Assembly (NCBI GenBank): GCA_965153455.1
Contig: OZ234499.1
Location: forward strand, 9,978,271-10,042,270
Direction: 5' to 3'
Length of the DNA: 64,000 nt
Source of the DNA: Sphagnum compactum
Taxonomy: Eukaryota > Bryophyta > Sphagnopsida > Sphagnales
Position numbers and translations under genes: made by a program. Under the pieces are notes generated by a model. It ran no database searches, was not told the origin of the DNA, and saw only the letters and a list, made by a program, of their open reading frames with translations. Below, one piece after another: positions 10,600 to 22,990 of this stretch. Positions within the stretch are counted from its first letter, which is position 1. Each line of letters opens with the position of its first letter.

Positions 10600-13500
10600 A
10601 TTGAGTCTTGTAAAGTATGTATTTTCAAGTCCTCATCCCTCAAGTCGAAATCATACACAGGTGCAAAGTTAAGGCGTGGGTAAGGTAGAACCCAGAAAGG
10701 ATTGGAACTTGAGAGAGAAGTAGGTGAAGAGTACTTGTCCCCCACCAACCTTGAGCAACACTTTGGGATTGGTGAGGACGGATGTTTGTTGTGATGTCCA
10801 GCAAACACTTGAGCACACTCCCCCCCCCCTCCCCTCACCTTGTCATGTTCAGGTTGCCATTGTATCCTTTTCCCCCTTATATTTTTTCTTGAATAAATTC
10901 CAATACTTTGTTCTTTTTTAAAGAGTGACTCATTCCCCATTAGTCCCAGTAACACATACAATCTCCTTAAGCATCTTAACATACATGTATATCACCCCAA
11001 ATTGTACATCAATTGTAGTTAGTTGGAAAACATGAAACCAAAATAGAGCTAATGAATTCTGTTAGAACCCAGTGATGATTGTCTCCAACCATGGCTCCTT
11101 ATATAGATGGTCTTACTTTTTAAAGTGGGCTGAACTGAACCAACAGCACACCGTCCATTGTGACGCTTGTTATGACTCAGTCTTGGATGAACCCGAATGT
11201 AAAGATCTGCCAGAAATTTCCTAGTGTATTTGGACAACATGTTTTAACATGTAATTTTTTTGCATTACTGAAACCAGGTGTGTGCTCAGCTTATTGCTTC
11301 ACAAAGGCCCTTATTTTGGTGATGCCCTAGACCTTGGCCTTTTAAGCTACACTTGGGTTCACACTGGGTTCTACCTTCAAAATCTATCCTAAAACCTCCT
11401 TTGAGAACCTCTCTGGAAGGAGGATACGAGGTGCTTTTAAGTAACTAGACACATGTAAAATGTACATATGTAAGGGTTAGAGGTTGGTCATATATAAGTA
11501 ATAAGAACAGAAACTTAGTGAACCACCATTTCTAGCTAGCGAATGAGAACTCAATGAAAAACTGTATCCTGCGCACTTATCATCCATCCCTCACATTGTG
11601 CTGGTGGCTGTTGGTGCACTGGGGCCATTTTGGTAGGATGCACACCAATGTAATTGAACGACTGAGATGGTGTTAAACTTGGATGAGGTTCCACACCTTA
11701 GAATGATTTCTGGATGGTGCAATACCACACAAAGGTTGAATTTCCTCCAAATTTTCAACCCCAGGGTGAACATGAAGGATGGATGGCAAGTGGTCAGGAA
11801 ACAGATCTCTGTTAGTTTCCAGTTTCCTAACTAACCAGGGTGGTTACCCGATTTATCATTATTTAAAAACCTAACCGCTAACAACCTGAAGGGGGCTATT
11901 GGTAAGTCAATTACAGGTAGTGAAAACAGCCTTTTCCTGTGTATAAACCATCTTGTTCACTGTGGCCCCAAATTTCCTTCAGTGGAAAACTCACTTTCTT
12001 TGACAGTAACATGCGGAAAACACATCTTTTCATTTCCTTGCTAAGACCAATTCCGCCCATCAATTCCACATCACAAGTTTTCGGACCCACCTACCCAGAA
12101 ATGGAAGCTCCTACAGAATGCCCTTAGAGCAATGGTTTTCTCAGAAGTTGAAATTTGGTGTAGAACATGCCATCTGAATACACCACAAAAAAAAAGAACT
12201 TTAGTGAGTCTTTGTCAGATGGTAGAATTGGCTGCCAGAGTCAATTCCTACTGATTGTATTTTGACGACCCAGACCCCCCACATGTGCCCCTCTAGTCCA
12301 TCACTACTATGAAGTAAACCCTAACAAACTTCAACAACCCTTTCAAAGGCTTTTCACTGTGTGATTTGATCAGGAATCAAATCCACCAATTGGCATTAAA
12401 AGTCCAATTGCAAATGGGAAACTAGTCTTTACTAATTTAGTTACGAATAAGGGGTTTCACCTTGCACATTAGAAGAACACCCAATTTTTTTGCTTCTAGA
12501 AATTTGATGTATGTTTACCCATTGTACCTTGTCAACTTTTTACGCATCTTTGTTGAACAATTAATTTTTAACAATTCCATTTCAACAAATAAAATATATT
12601 CTCAAAGATTCAGTATTTTTTTTCTTCACAAAAATTTTACTCTTTGGAAAAAACAAAATTTCAACATTTTAACATTTTTGAAAGTAATGTAATTAGTGTC
12701 AAAGCTGCCAAGGTACTATGGATCCATAGACACGCTCCATTGGTGCTGGGCTAGTGTTTTCATCATTATGACTACCAAATTTCAGCTCTTTCACAAATAT
12801 AACAAAAGAATATTTGAAGCCTACTTCCCACTTTAGAAGCCTTTGAAGGTAAAAAGATCTTCTCACCATTGTGCGAAAAATTGATGAAATTTCTATTTCA
12901 GATTGAGCTCATTGGTTGCAAAATTATTTAGAATTTTTGCAAGGGTTATTCAAGCTTTCATAGATTGATTAATATGCTTTAGGTGAATAGTGTGGTTTGA
13001 ATTACATCATTTCAAATGTACAATTGTGTGATCAATTTGGAACTTCCAAATTGAATAGCTACGAGAAATGAAGAATTAGGTATTAGCCTACAAAGGTCCA
13101 AGCAATGGTCTTTATTTAAATGACTTGCGTATTTAGCTAAGTGACTACCATAGTATAGGGGTGGCTTCAGTTCATGTATGCCAACTAATTAATTAATTTT
13201 GAAGTTCCATTTTGGAAATAAAATATTCATATACTATTTTAAAAGACTCTTCATTTTTTTCCCATTTAAAATTTCAACATTTCTAAAAAAATACAATTTA
13301 TGCTAAAGGTGCCGAGGTGTTAAGGTATTATGGGAAATGAAGTGTCATAGTGTTGGTACACTTGTCTTATCCTAGAGGTGAAGATGGTGTGCAAATTTTC
13401 GTTCATTTGGACATGATCATTCAAAACCCATAAAATCTCAAAATGAACTTAATGCTAGAAATTGGACGTAATATTCCATACTATTGAAACAATGGCTCAT

Positions 13501-16500
13501 GAAGCATACTTTTCTATAACACTAAACACAATAACTTATTACACCAAAACTTAGCATTCATATTGAAACATTTTGCAACTAGGTCACAATTTGAATTATG
13601 TGATCATGTGCATCATTTGTTACCCGTAGACATCATTCTGACCATATGACTAAAGGCCAAGATAGTTTAAGGATTTTTCATGTTGACCCTATTTCACAAT
13701 TAGAATTAAGCGAAAAATTAAGTGAAATTTTAACTCATTAGGATTTTACATAATTTAATAATTGAAAATTAATTTTTTGAAATAAATGTTTTAAACTAAT
13801 GAAATGTTTTTACTTTTGGATATTTATTGATTTACAAAGTTATATGAAATAATAAAATCCTAGACATGTGATATTCATTTAATATTGGCAATAAAATATT
13901 TTATTTAATTCAGGAATTTTTGAATTTATTTTTCCAGTCCAAAATATTCATAAATAATGGTATTTTTTTCATTTGGAATTTAAAAATTATAAAAATAAAT
14001 GATATTATGAAAATAGAGTTAATTATGAATGTGAAGACATGTGAAATTGGATAAATAAATTATTATAATTGAAGAAATTATATTGAAATTTGAAGCCCAA
14101 ATCAAAATTTAAAAGATTAAATTTGAATCTTTGAAAAAGAATAATTCAAATCAATGTAATTCTTTACATTCCAAAATAAATTCATTAAATAATTTTATGT
14201 GAATATTTAATTTAATTTAATTAAAATTGAATGAATTTAATTCTAAACATGGGGTCCAATGTCGCAACTTAGCCTTAGGCTCACGACCAAAGTAAAGGCT
14301 TGCAAAGGTGCGGGCCAAAAATGAAGCTCGAGAATCACATTTCATGCTCCCAAGAGAGTGGGAGAATGTGACGTAATGAACCTCCATACTCCCAAATGAG
14401 CTCCCACTTCGGGAGTTAAAGTTTCAATGGATTCTCGAATTTTCTAAAAGCAATTGCAAAGGTCAAAAATCATTGGATAAAAGAGTTCTTTATAGCATTG
14501 AAAAGATCTTGGAATGTAAATGTCTAAAGTGAGCTCGCATGACCTATTTGGGTATTTAAAACACAAGTTATGGTCAAAAGAAAGGCCCGACCACTAAAAG
14601 TCAGGAATCGCCCTGAGTTTTTTTGCACAGGTGACATTCCATACATCGTTGGAAAGCTCTCAACAAGAGCTATAACTTTGCTTTAGACCTCACCTCAATT
14701 GGAAGTCTGCACAAAAAGTTATGGGCTTCCAAAGTTGCAAGAATCCCAATTTCAAAAATTTCGGTGACAAAATGACATTTGAGTGTTGGCCCTGTGACTA
14801 AGCACAAAGAATACTATAAGGGGGAAGGTGGTGGTTTCCACAAGTTCGGGCCATGGTGAGTCTTGTGAGTTTGTGTTTACCCATGGCTGGTCCGTGCACC
14901 AAAAGTGCTCCAACTATGCATTAACTAACTTGTTGTTTGGTTTGTGCAAGTTCGTATGAATAATTGACCTGCTTGCCATTCGTCCTAGTCCTCATCCCGG
15001 AACTTTAACATGCCCCTCTACCCTTGAAGTGTTGCGAACCAAGGAGTGCACCCAATTCCTTATCCTGCCGTTGTTTTCACCTTTGGACTCGAAGTTGAGT
15101 CTATCAAAATGTTTGGGGGTGCGTCATCCAAACTAGGTATAAAGAGTCACCTAACTTTCAGGATTGCATCCTTATTGGATTTTCAAAAATATGTGATTTC
15201 ATAAAATATGTTTAAAATATGATTTATAAATTATTTTAAAAAAATTTTAAATATGACCCAAGAAAATGTTGCATTATATTTTAATGTAAACATAAACATT
15301 AAAAAAATTCATACAAATGACATATTCAAGTTTTCAAAAAAGTCCTTTAAGTAATGAAAAACACTAGTTATAAAACTATTAAATTTTCTTTGTTTTTTGA
15401 ATATTTATAAAATTTCATAAAAATGCATTTGAGGGTCAAACATTCCAAATTGTGAAGCTCGTCTTTATTAACACATGTTCACACCACTTTTGATACCAAT
15501 AAATTGATATTTTAAAAATATTATTCTTCTATTTTACCACAAACCATCAGTGTTCCAACTTGTTGAAAACAAGGTATTTTTTAAAAAAATCTAATAATTA
15601 TTTTCATTTTCATTTTTTTGTGAAATTCTAACAAAAATTATTTTTTAACATTATTTTTTACCTTCAATTTTTTTTAATAAAATCATCATTTTCCAAGATG
15701 CTTTACACTTCAAGAAAGCTAGTTTACTTTGTTATAACAAAAAAAACATGAATCTGACTATACACAAATGCCACCTCCTTTGACATGACACATTTTGCAA
15801 ATCATTATGAAGATAGTTTTTCCTTGGGTGAAAGCACAATCAATTAGGTGCAAAAAGTAATCCCTAAAGTTGCAATCATATTTTACACATAAATGCAAGA
15901 AAATAGGGTCAAATTTTTTTTAAATCATTGCCAAACCATAATGCCACTAAATATTGATTTTATAATATGTTGTTTACAAATTTTGGAAATTTTTAATGTA
16001 TTAAAAAATAAGTAAAAACTATTTTTGAAACTGACTTGTGAAATGTTTTTCAAAACTACTTTTACATTAAAAGATTGATATATTAACCACTTTTACATTG
16101 GAAGTTGAAAACGCATAAATAAGTTTTAAAGTGGCATTAACCAAGAAAGTTAAAAAATCCAACATTTCATCTACTTAAAACCTACTTTGTTTATTCAAAA
16201 AACCTGTAATGTAAACAAATTTTACTTGTACATTTTTGAAGAAATTTACTTAAATTAACTTTAAACATATGATTTATCAATATCATTGGCATAATTCAAA
16301 GAACATGTTCATATTGATCATTGAAATAAATAATATTTCCAAGTTTAATATCTTAAGTCTTAATTTATCATTACTTTACATTTTTTGGACAAGGATCATG
16401 AAGTGTTGAATTGATTAGGTTTCCCCCCCCCTTATTACTTTTACTTGTGTTCTAAACTAATCTAGGGGTTTAAGTTTAACTTCAAACAAAGAACAAAACA

Positions 16501-16770
16501 AGATTATGTGATCAAAACAAAAACACAAAAACTAAGAATAAAAACATGAAATGTGAACACAAATCTTTATTATACTAACATATACAAATATGAACATGAA
16601 AACAACATGACAAGGATATGATGCAAAATCGTGCCTAAGACTAGTGTTGAACAAACTAAAGAAAATGAAATGTCTCACTTTTATTTATACCCCTTTGAGA
16701 ACTTAATTCAAGAAAACTTCCAAAGAGGTTTCTATGTGTGCATCAAGTAAAGAACCTTCTTAAGAACCCT
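10600..16770. other. long AT-rich intergenic segment, mostly unexplained
   Basis: No gene or transposase could be read on either strand. From about 14240 to 15180 the sequence is less AT-rich and contains runs such as cgttggaaagctctc and a possible TATA (actataagg near 14812), a look I associate with LTR retrotransposon non-coding DNA. No reverse transcriptase, primer-binding site or paired LTR was found. Related strings ctgccaaggtactatgg (12705) and ggtattatggg (about 13321) recur near 26985, suggesting old copies of one repeat. Confidence 0.3.
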
Positions 16771-16782
16771 CATAATTGAGAG

Positions 16783-17035
16783 TTAACTATGAATTAACTG
16801 AAAGTTAATTAGAACTTAATTTGAAATTGACTACGAATTAATTAGGAACTAACTATGACTTAATTAGGAACTAATTATGACTTAACTAGGAATTAACTAG
16901 GAATCAATTGGGAGTTAATTGTAACTTAATTAAGAATTAACTGTAAATTAATTGTGATTTAATTGAAAATTAATTAAGAGTTAATTAGAACTTAATTGGG
17001 ATTTAATTGGGACTTAATTGAAAGCTAACTAAAAT
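16783..17035. repeat. 11-bp minisatellite, consensus TTAATTRGRAY
   Basis: Over about 250 bp the word ttaatt or ttaact recurs every 11 bases. In the right half (16915-17030) consecutive units read ttaattaagag, ttaattagaac, ttaattgggat, ttaattgggac, ttaattgaaag. Units in the left half are more diverged, with some spacings of 10-12. No coding potential. Confidence 0.85.
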
Positions 17036-17039
17036 GAAC

Positions 17040-18840
17040 TAAGAGTTATGGATGAACATTATGGATGAATTCCGTCCATTATAAAATGGTGTTTAATGTT
17101 CGCATCCGTCACACATTTTTTACCCTATGCATTTTAAATGTCAGCATCATTTGCACCCTTTCGTTAAATCTAAAAGTGGCATTGTTGGACATCAAATTGA
17201 TGAATATGACAACTTGTAAATTTTTTAAATGAACCAACATGAATGAACGAACAAAAAGTTTGTGAATAAAAAGTTTTTAATTTGCAAAAAACATCAAATT
17301 AATGTCGAAGACATCAAATGCCCTCTTCAATGGTGGGAAAAACATGAGACTATGTTTCTTATGGTTGGATTTTTTATTTGATAAATCTTAAGGATGGTTG
17401 GATCTCAATTGAAATAAAAAACTATTTTCTCTAGTTGGAATCTTTACTAATATAAAGATATTGGTAGATACATGGTACAATGTAAACATTTTTTAGGAAA
17501 AGTGGGACCACACAGTATAAATAATAATAACACATAAGATTTCACTCACTTTGAAATTTTCTAAAGATTACATGTAGTTAATTTGAATTTCAAGCATAAA
17601 AATAAGTTATCATTTTTATTAATTTTGAAAATTCATTCTTTTTATGTAAAATGGTAAAAACAACATTTAACCCAATTACATCTTCAATGGAAAAACATTT
17701 TACAACTCAAAAGATCACAATCATCATCATTATTGATAAATGTTTTAAAAACATTTGATATGAACGTCACAATTGAAGAAAATTGAGAATTTTGGTGGTG
17801 AAGATTCTTTTTCATGGTTGTCTTTTCACATATGCAAAATTTTACAAATAAACTATGATCAAATCTAGTCCTTTGTAATCCTTTTTTATAATTGTAACAT
17901 TATAACATGGTTGTTACAAAGTGAAAATGTACTCCAATTCATAATTAATTTGTTCATATTTACTTCAATTTCATGATACAATGATATATTGAGATGTAAA
18001 CCACTATTAATTGAAATTTTAACTTATAAAATGTTTTTCAAACATCCACCATGATATATCAAAGTTCTACAAATATTGAAAATTATCAAATTGTGACAAT
18101 TTTTTATCTACATTATAACATGCATTCACCCAAATGTCATTTTCAATCAAATAACTTAGACAAATTGATGTTTGTGAATAAAAACTAGCCCAATGACCTT
18201 AAGGTTGGTTATACATCCCCATATAGCTTGGTAGAATTTATTGAAAATAATGCAGATTTAGAAAAGGAGTTTGAAAACTTTGAAGTTACTTTGAAGTTGT
18301 GAACATATAAGTTTTTTTGGGATAAAATAACATTGCTACAAACATTTTTAATTTATTCTTACTTTTCAAGAAGTTGTACAAAGTTTCCTATTTAATGATT
18401 GGAAATATCATAATCAAGTTGTGAAAATCAATTCTTATTTCATTTGTGAAAAATAGCATATTTTTAATCAACTAAATATGGAAAAAAATAAATTTCTGAT
18501 ACCTTGGCCAATTCTTACCAATGCCCAATTTTTTTTAAAGAACTAGGTCAATTTTCACAAACCTAGATGTAAAAAAACCAGAACCAGTTGATTTCTCAAA
18601 TATAAATGAGAACTGCCCAGCGCTAATGTCATCTCACAAGGTGGGTGGGTACAGATACATTGCATTCATTTTTTGGAGGCATTAAAATTATCCTTAAAAT
18701 AATCTTTACTTTGGGTCTGAATCTAGTCCTCATTGTATTCAATTGTCCTCCCTTTTGAGTTATCCATAAAGTCCATCGAAGTTAAAATCACTCCACGAAA
18801 CTAAAAATGAATTCCCAAAAGTGATGTCCATAGTTCTTTT
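17040..18840. other. AT-rich intergenic, nothing recognised
   Basis: Very AT-rich sequence with no usable open frame, no transposase motif and no clear internal repeat on either strand. Confidence 0.4.
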
Positions 18841-18849
18841 TAATGTCTA

Positions 18850-19790
18850 CTTAGGTTATGACTGCCAAGGTAGGGGCTAACTAACTTAGGGCTTACCGAA
18901 CTCCTTACCTACCTATGGGCTACCTACCCATGGGGTACTTACCTACCTATTAACCTACCTATGTAGGATAAGGACAATGACAAGCCTACATGGGGGTCTA
19001 CATAAGGCCTATCTAAGAGCCTATTTAAGAGGCTATCTAGGGATTACTTTAAAATTATCTATAAACCACCTAGGGACCTACCTAGGTTATGGGCTATTTA
19101 AGATAAAAGCTATCAAAAGTTTGCATAAGAGATTATATAGGGGCTACTTAGGGTGCTACAAAAGGGCTACCTAGTGACTTACTTAAATTAATTATACTTA
19201 AGGATTATTTAAAGAGTTACTCAAGGGACTACATAGGATCCATATAGGGGGTATGAAACAACCCTAGGTAACCTCCTATGTAAGCCCTATGTAGCTAGCT
19301 CTTGCACTATGAATTAACCCTACGTAGCACCACAAGTAGGCTCTATGTAACCTTTAAGTAGCCTTCAAGTATCCCATAACCTAAGTAGGCCCCTAGGTGT
19401 CTCCCTAGGTAGCCCCCCTAGGTAGGCTTGAGGTAGCCCCCTTAGCAATCTTTAGGTATCCCATAACCTAGGTAGGGCACTAGGTGTTTCCCTAGGTAGG
19501 GCTCTAGGTGGGCCTTATGTAAGCTTTTGATATTCTTAGGTAAACCTTAGGTAAGTTCTATGTAGCCCCTCAAGTAATCCTAGGTAACACCCTAAATAAT
19601 CATTAGGTATCTCACAACCTAGGTAGACCCTTACAAATCTCCCTAGATAATCCTTAAATATGTCCCTAAGTAACCCTTAGGTATCCCCTAACTAACTTGA
19701 AAAATCCTTAAATAACTTTTTAAATTAGCTTTGCGTAATCCCTTAATCCACCTAATGTGTCCCATAAAATAAGTAAGCCCCTGCGTAGAC
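18850..19790. repeat. degenerate CTAGG/CTACC-built low-complexity tract
   Basis: For about 900 bp the sequence is built from variants of cctacctagg, gctacctag and, in the right half, the reverse complement cctaggtagcccc. The left part is rich in ctacct/ggctac and the right part in aggtag/cctaggt, so polarity switches near 19255. Periodicity is irregular (about 12-25 bp). Small open frames in it are products of the repeat and not genes. Confidence 0.75.
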
Positions 19791-19794
19791 ATGT

Positions 19795-21255
19795 AGATGC
19801 AGGAGACGAGACAAAACTCGAATCATCTTGGGTTGAGAGGAAATTTGAGTTCCCATCCTCAAATTTTGACTATCATCCTCAGTTTCATGAAACCCAGGAG
19901 TAAAATTCTGGGCTGTACTATCTTTACCATGAATAACTTTTATTCCATTGATAGCATTTGAAAGTCAAGTCAAGTCTAAAATTCCAATGATACACTCTGT
20001 ATTTGAACAAAAAAATTAGTGGCCATTTTTTATCATCTTTGTGCTACTGGGTTTAAAAGCCAAAAACAAGCATCAGTTAGCATCTCCAGTGTCCACTGAT
20101 ATCCCTATTGGGCTGTTAGATACATGCAGCCACAGGAAACTGTATTGGTCAATGTAACCAAGGATAATAACATTGGCAGCTTATACAACCAGCAATTAAT
20201 TCTGATAAAATTACAATACTGGGAACTAGAGGGTGGTGATGCTTCTCAGAAAACAGATAAGCAGAACTGAAGCGTATAGGAAATATATGATACTCAACTT
20301 TACACCAGATTTTAGGGCATGTTCAGTTTTTGTCACTCATCATTGATCAATATCCAGGTCAATTGGGGTAAGTCCTTGGAGACGAAAAAAAAAACTTATT
20401 CACGCATTTAGTTGAAAGCAGTGGCAGACTACTTTTAACAATTGTGGTTAGAATTATACAATAAGAATAATCATGAAGAAAGTACCAAATGGCATTAGAC
20501 CATTGCGAGCACTTGCACATTAGTGGACACTTATTAGACTCATGTGTGTGCATTGTCGACTCATTCCTATTGATCAAAACTGCTCTCAGCAAGATCATCT
20601 AGGAATGCCAAACTAACCATGGTGATTGTTGCTAAGCTAAACATTAGCTTTTGGGTTTACGCCAGACAATTTTTTAGATTTCTTTAGCTTTCTCCTCAAA
20701 TTTCAACAATGTTGTGGCCTACAAATTGGAGCCTTGGGTGAGCACCCATAGTAAAAATTTCAACATCTCATTGTGGGTTCTATGTGATCAAATCATGTGA
20801 TTCAAAAGGAAGTTTCTTCTACAGTCCCTGCAGGTTAGAGAGAGAAACTATGGTGGGAGTTCTTTCTAGATCCTTCCCAATGGTGGGATCATAGATTGGA
20901 AATGGTAACTGAACATCAATCCTATCAAGGTTCATATGTCAATGGAACCATAGCTCTTGTTGGTGTTAGTCTTGCTATCTTTTTGGTTACTCTCTTGCCC
21001 CTGGTCTAAACTTGGCGGAAATTCTTTTTAGGCCCTTTGCACTAGTGAGATAGTAGTAACTTGGAAAAGGTAGGTAAATGCAATATGTTGATGAAGAAGG
21101 TCAGTGCTGCTTTCTTTGTTTTTATGATGCCATTTATACCTAAGATGTGGAGGATACATGGATGATCCGCTTGATTTGCATTTCTCGTTGTAGAAAAATG
21201 AAAGGTATTTAGATTTCAAACATAAGAAGACGCCAGAAGCATTCTGACTTGAGTA
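19795..21255. other. intergenic, nothing firmly recognised
   Basis: Less AT-rich than the neighbouring segments. A stretch at about 20936-20995 would encode a hydrophobic run (GTIALVGVSLAIFLVTLLPL) but has no supporting frame around it. The right end leads into the PPR relic. Confidence 0.3.
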
Positions 21256-21259
21256 CTGA

Positions 21260-21850
21260 CAAAACCCGCACTGGATGGTTTTGCTTGGTGCTTGTAGAAT
21301 TCATGGTAATATGGAAATGGCAAAATGCATTGCTAAATGAACTTTTGAAATGAAGCCTGAGAATGATGTTGTCAAGCATCTATGTTATTATTGGCAACAT
21401 GCATTTTTGTGAGAATGTTGAACAACAATGAAAGGAAAATGGTGTGAAGAAATAGCCGGGTTGCATTTGGATTGAAGTGAATAATGATGTGCATACATTT
21501 GTCGTAGAGGTTCAAGACACACCCCAAGTGATTGAAATTCATATAGAACTACACAGATTGTCAGGGCTCATGCATGATGCAGGTTACATGCCTTGTATGA
21601 AATTCACTTTGCATGACGGGGAAGAAAAAGAAAAGACATTTCATTTGTGTCACCATAACAAGAAATTGGCTATTGCATTTGGGCCTTAACACAACCCTTG
21701 GTAGTCCTCTCCAAATAAGAAAAAATTATTGCATGTTTGTGAAGATTGCCACACTTCCACATAGTTCCATCTCAGAAATTATTGGGAGAGCAATCATGGT
21801 GAGGGATGCCAATAATCTGTCTTTTCAATCACCATATTGAGTTTAATATC
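21260..21850 (+). pseudogene. DYW-type pentatricopeptide repeat protein relic (E and DYW region)
   Basis: Three frames together reproduce the end of a plant DYW-class PPR protein. An E-motif fragment near 21330 (KPENDVV) is followed by NNDVHTFVVEVQDTPQVIEI (21481-21541), HRLSGLMHDAGY, KFTLHDGEEKEK, FHLCHHNKKLAIAFG (to about 21687), then after a shift PLQIRKN and IIGRAIMVRDAN. Functional members are organelle RNA-editing factors whose DYW domain is a cytidine deaminase. Here the HSE catalytic motif reads HNK, the CxDCH zinc motif is lost, and stops and frameshifts separate the blocks. No upstream PPR repeats were recognised. It is therefore a dead gene fragment. Confidence 0.8.
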
Positions 21851-21859
21851 ACTAGACAT

Positions 21860-22985
21860 GTAAACAACATTATCAAATGTGGTAACATTGAAGTTGGCCA
21901 TGAAACGACCTTCCTAGAGTTTTGGTTTCATGCCTCTGCCAAATTTGTAGCACTTAACTTTGGTGCCTCTTTTGTCTTGTGTACAGAGTTATTTTGAAAA
22001 CTGAGTGGATGTTGAGACTAATAAAATTGAAGATTGAGTTTTCATGGTTGGAGGTATTAGTCTTGGCCATTAGTGTCCTATTATTGATCATTGTATCCAC
22101 TAAGGAGTTGTAATGATGCTTTTAGGCAATGTTTGTATGTTATGTGATGTTTTCTTTGTTGAAAATTTCCTAAGTTTGATGGTTGATACTTTTCTTTTTC
22201 ACATATCCTAGTTCAATCCATCAAACAAAAAGTGGGTAAACGTACAATATGTGTATTGGGTTAACAAACTGTTGATTTCAGGAATTGGGCACCAACCTAG
22301 GCTCATTTGTCTACGTAATCATTTGCCAAAACTCAACTGTGCAATCAAACTTTTTAAACAGGAATGATAGCTTTCAAGGTAGTGTTTTTTTCACAATGGT
22401 GGAAACACAATTTTCATATGGATGGTCATCATCTGTTATAGGGACAATACCTTGATTGGTAATTTGGTAAATTGGAGTCAAGTGCATGACAATTGTTCAG
22501 CACTTGGAAGTCCTTCGCAAAGTTGAAGACCATTCCTTCTGCTTAATACAAACTAGAAAGGCATCACAATATGAGGTCTTATCATCAGGAAAGTAGGACA
22601 ATCTGTGCATATTCTACATTTTAAAGTGTTAACTCTACGTTTGTGAGATGGATTGTTATGGTCCAATGATCATGTGTGTATAAATCAGAAGAAATTGCCT
22701 CTGTTAAAACTCAGCTGCCAATACCCCCCATTTCATACAATAACCAAACTTGGGTTGAACCTTTTCACCAGCATTGGGTGGGGGAGTACACAGTGCATGA
22801 TATTTTCAGAAATGGAAAGAATTGGGTGACACTTTCAATTGGCAAAGTTATTATAGCATGTTTGGCTGGAACAAGCATACAAGGACTTTGATGTCAGCAT
22901 CTCTGCCCAATGAAACCCATAAAAGATTGAAGATTACTGAGCTGTCAGCAGCAAGTGTGTATGTGAGATCATGGAAGAAAAAAGT
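21860..22985. other. 3' flank of the PRPP synthetase gene, no further gene
   Basis: No conserved protein is readable. By position part of it is the 3' UTR or downstream region of the minus-strand gene that ends at 22991. Open frames such as 22676-22891 (+) match nothing I know. Confidence 0.3.
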
Positions 22986-22990
22986 GTACT

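Noticed and set aside
14240-15180. Possible LTR of a retrotransposon
   Set aside because: Only the style of the sequence suggests it. No paired LTR, primer-binding site or reverse transcriptase was found in the window.
16783-17035. CRISPR-like regular repeats
   Set aside because: 11-bp units without spacers in a plant nuclear context form a minisatellite.
18977-19174. 65-codon frame of repeated LRGYLG words
   Set aside because: It is translation of the CTAGG-type low-complexity tract, not a gene.
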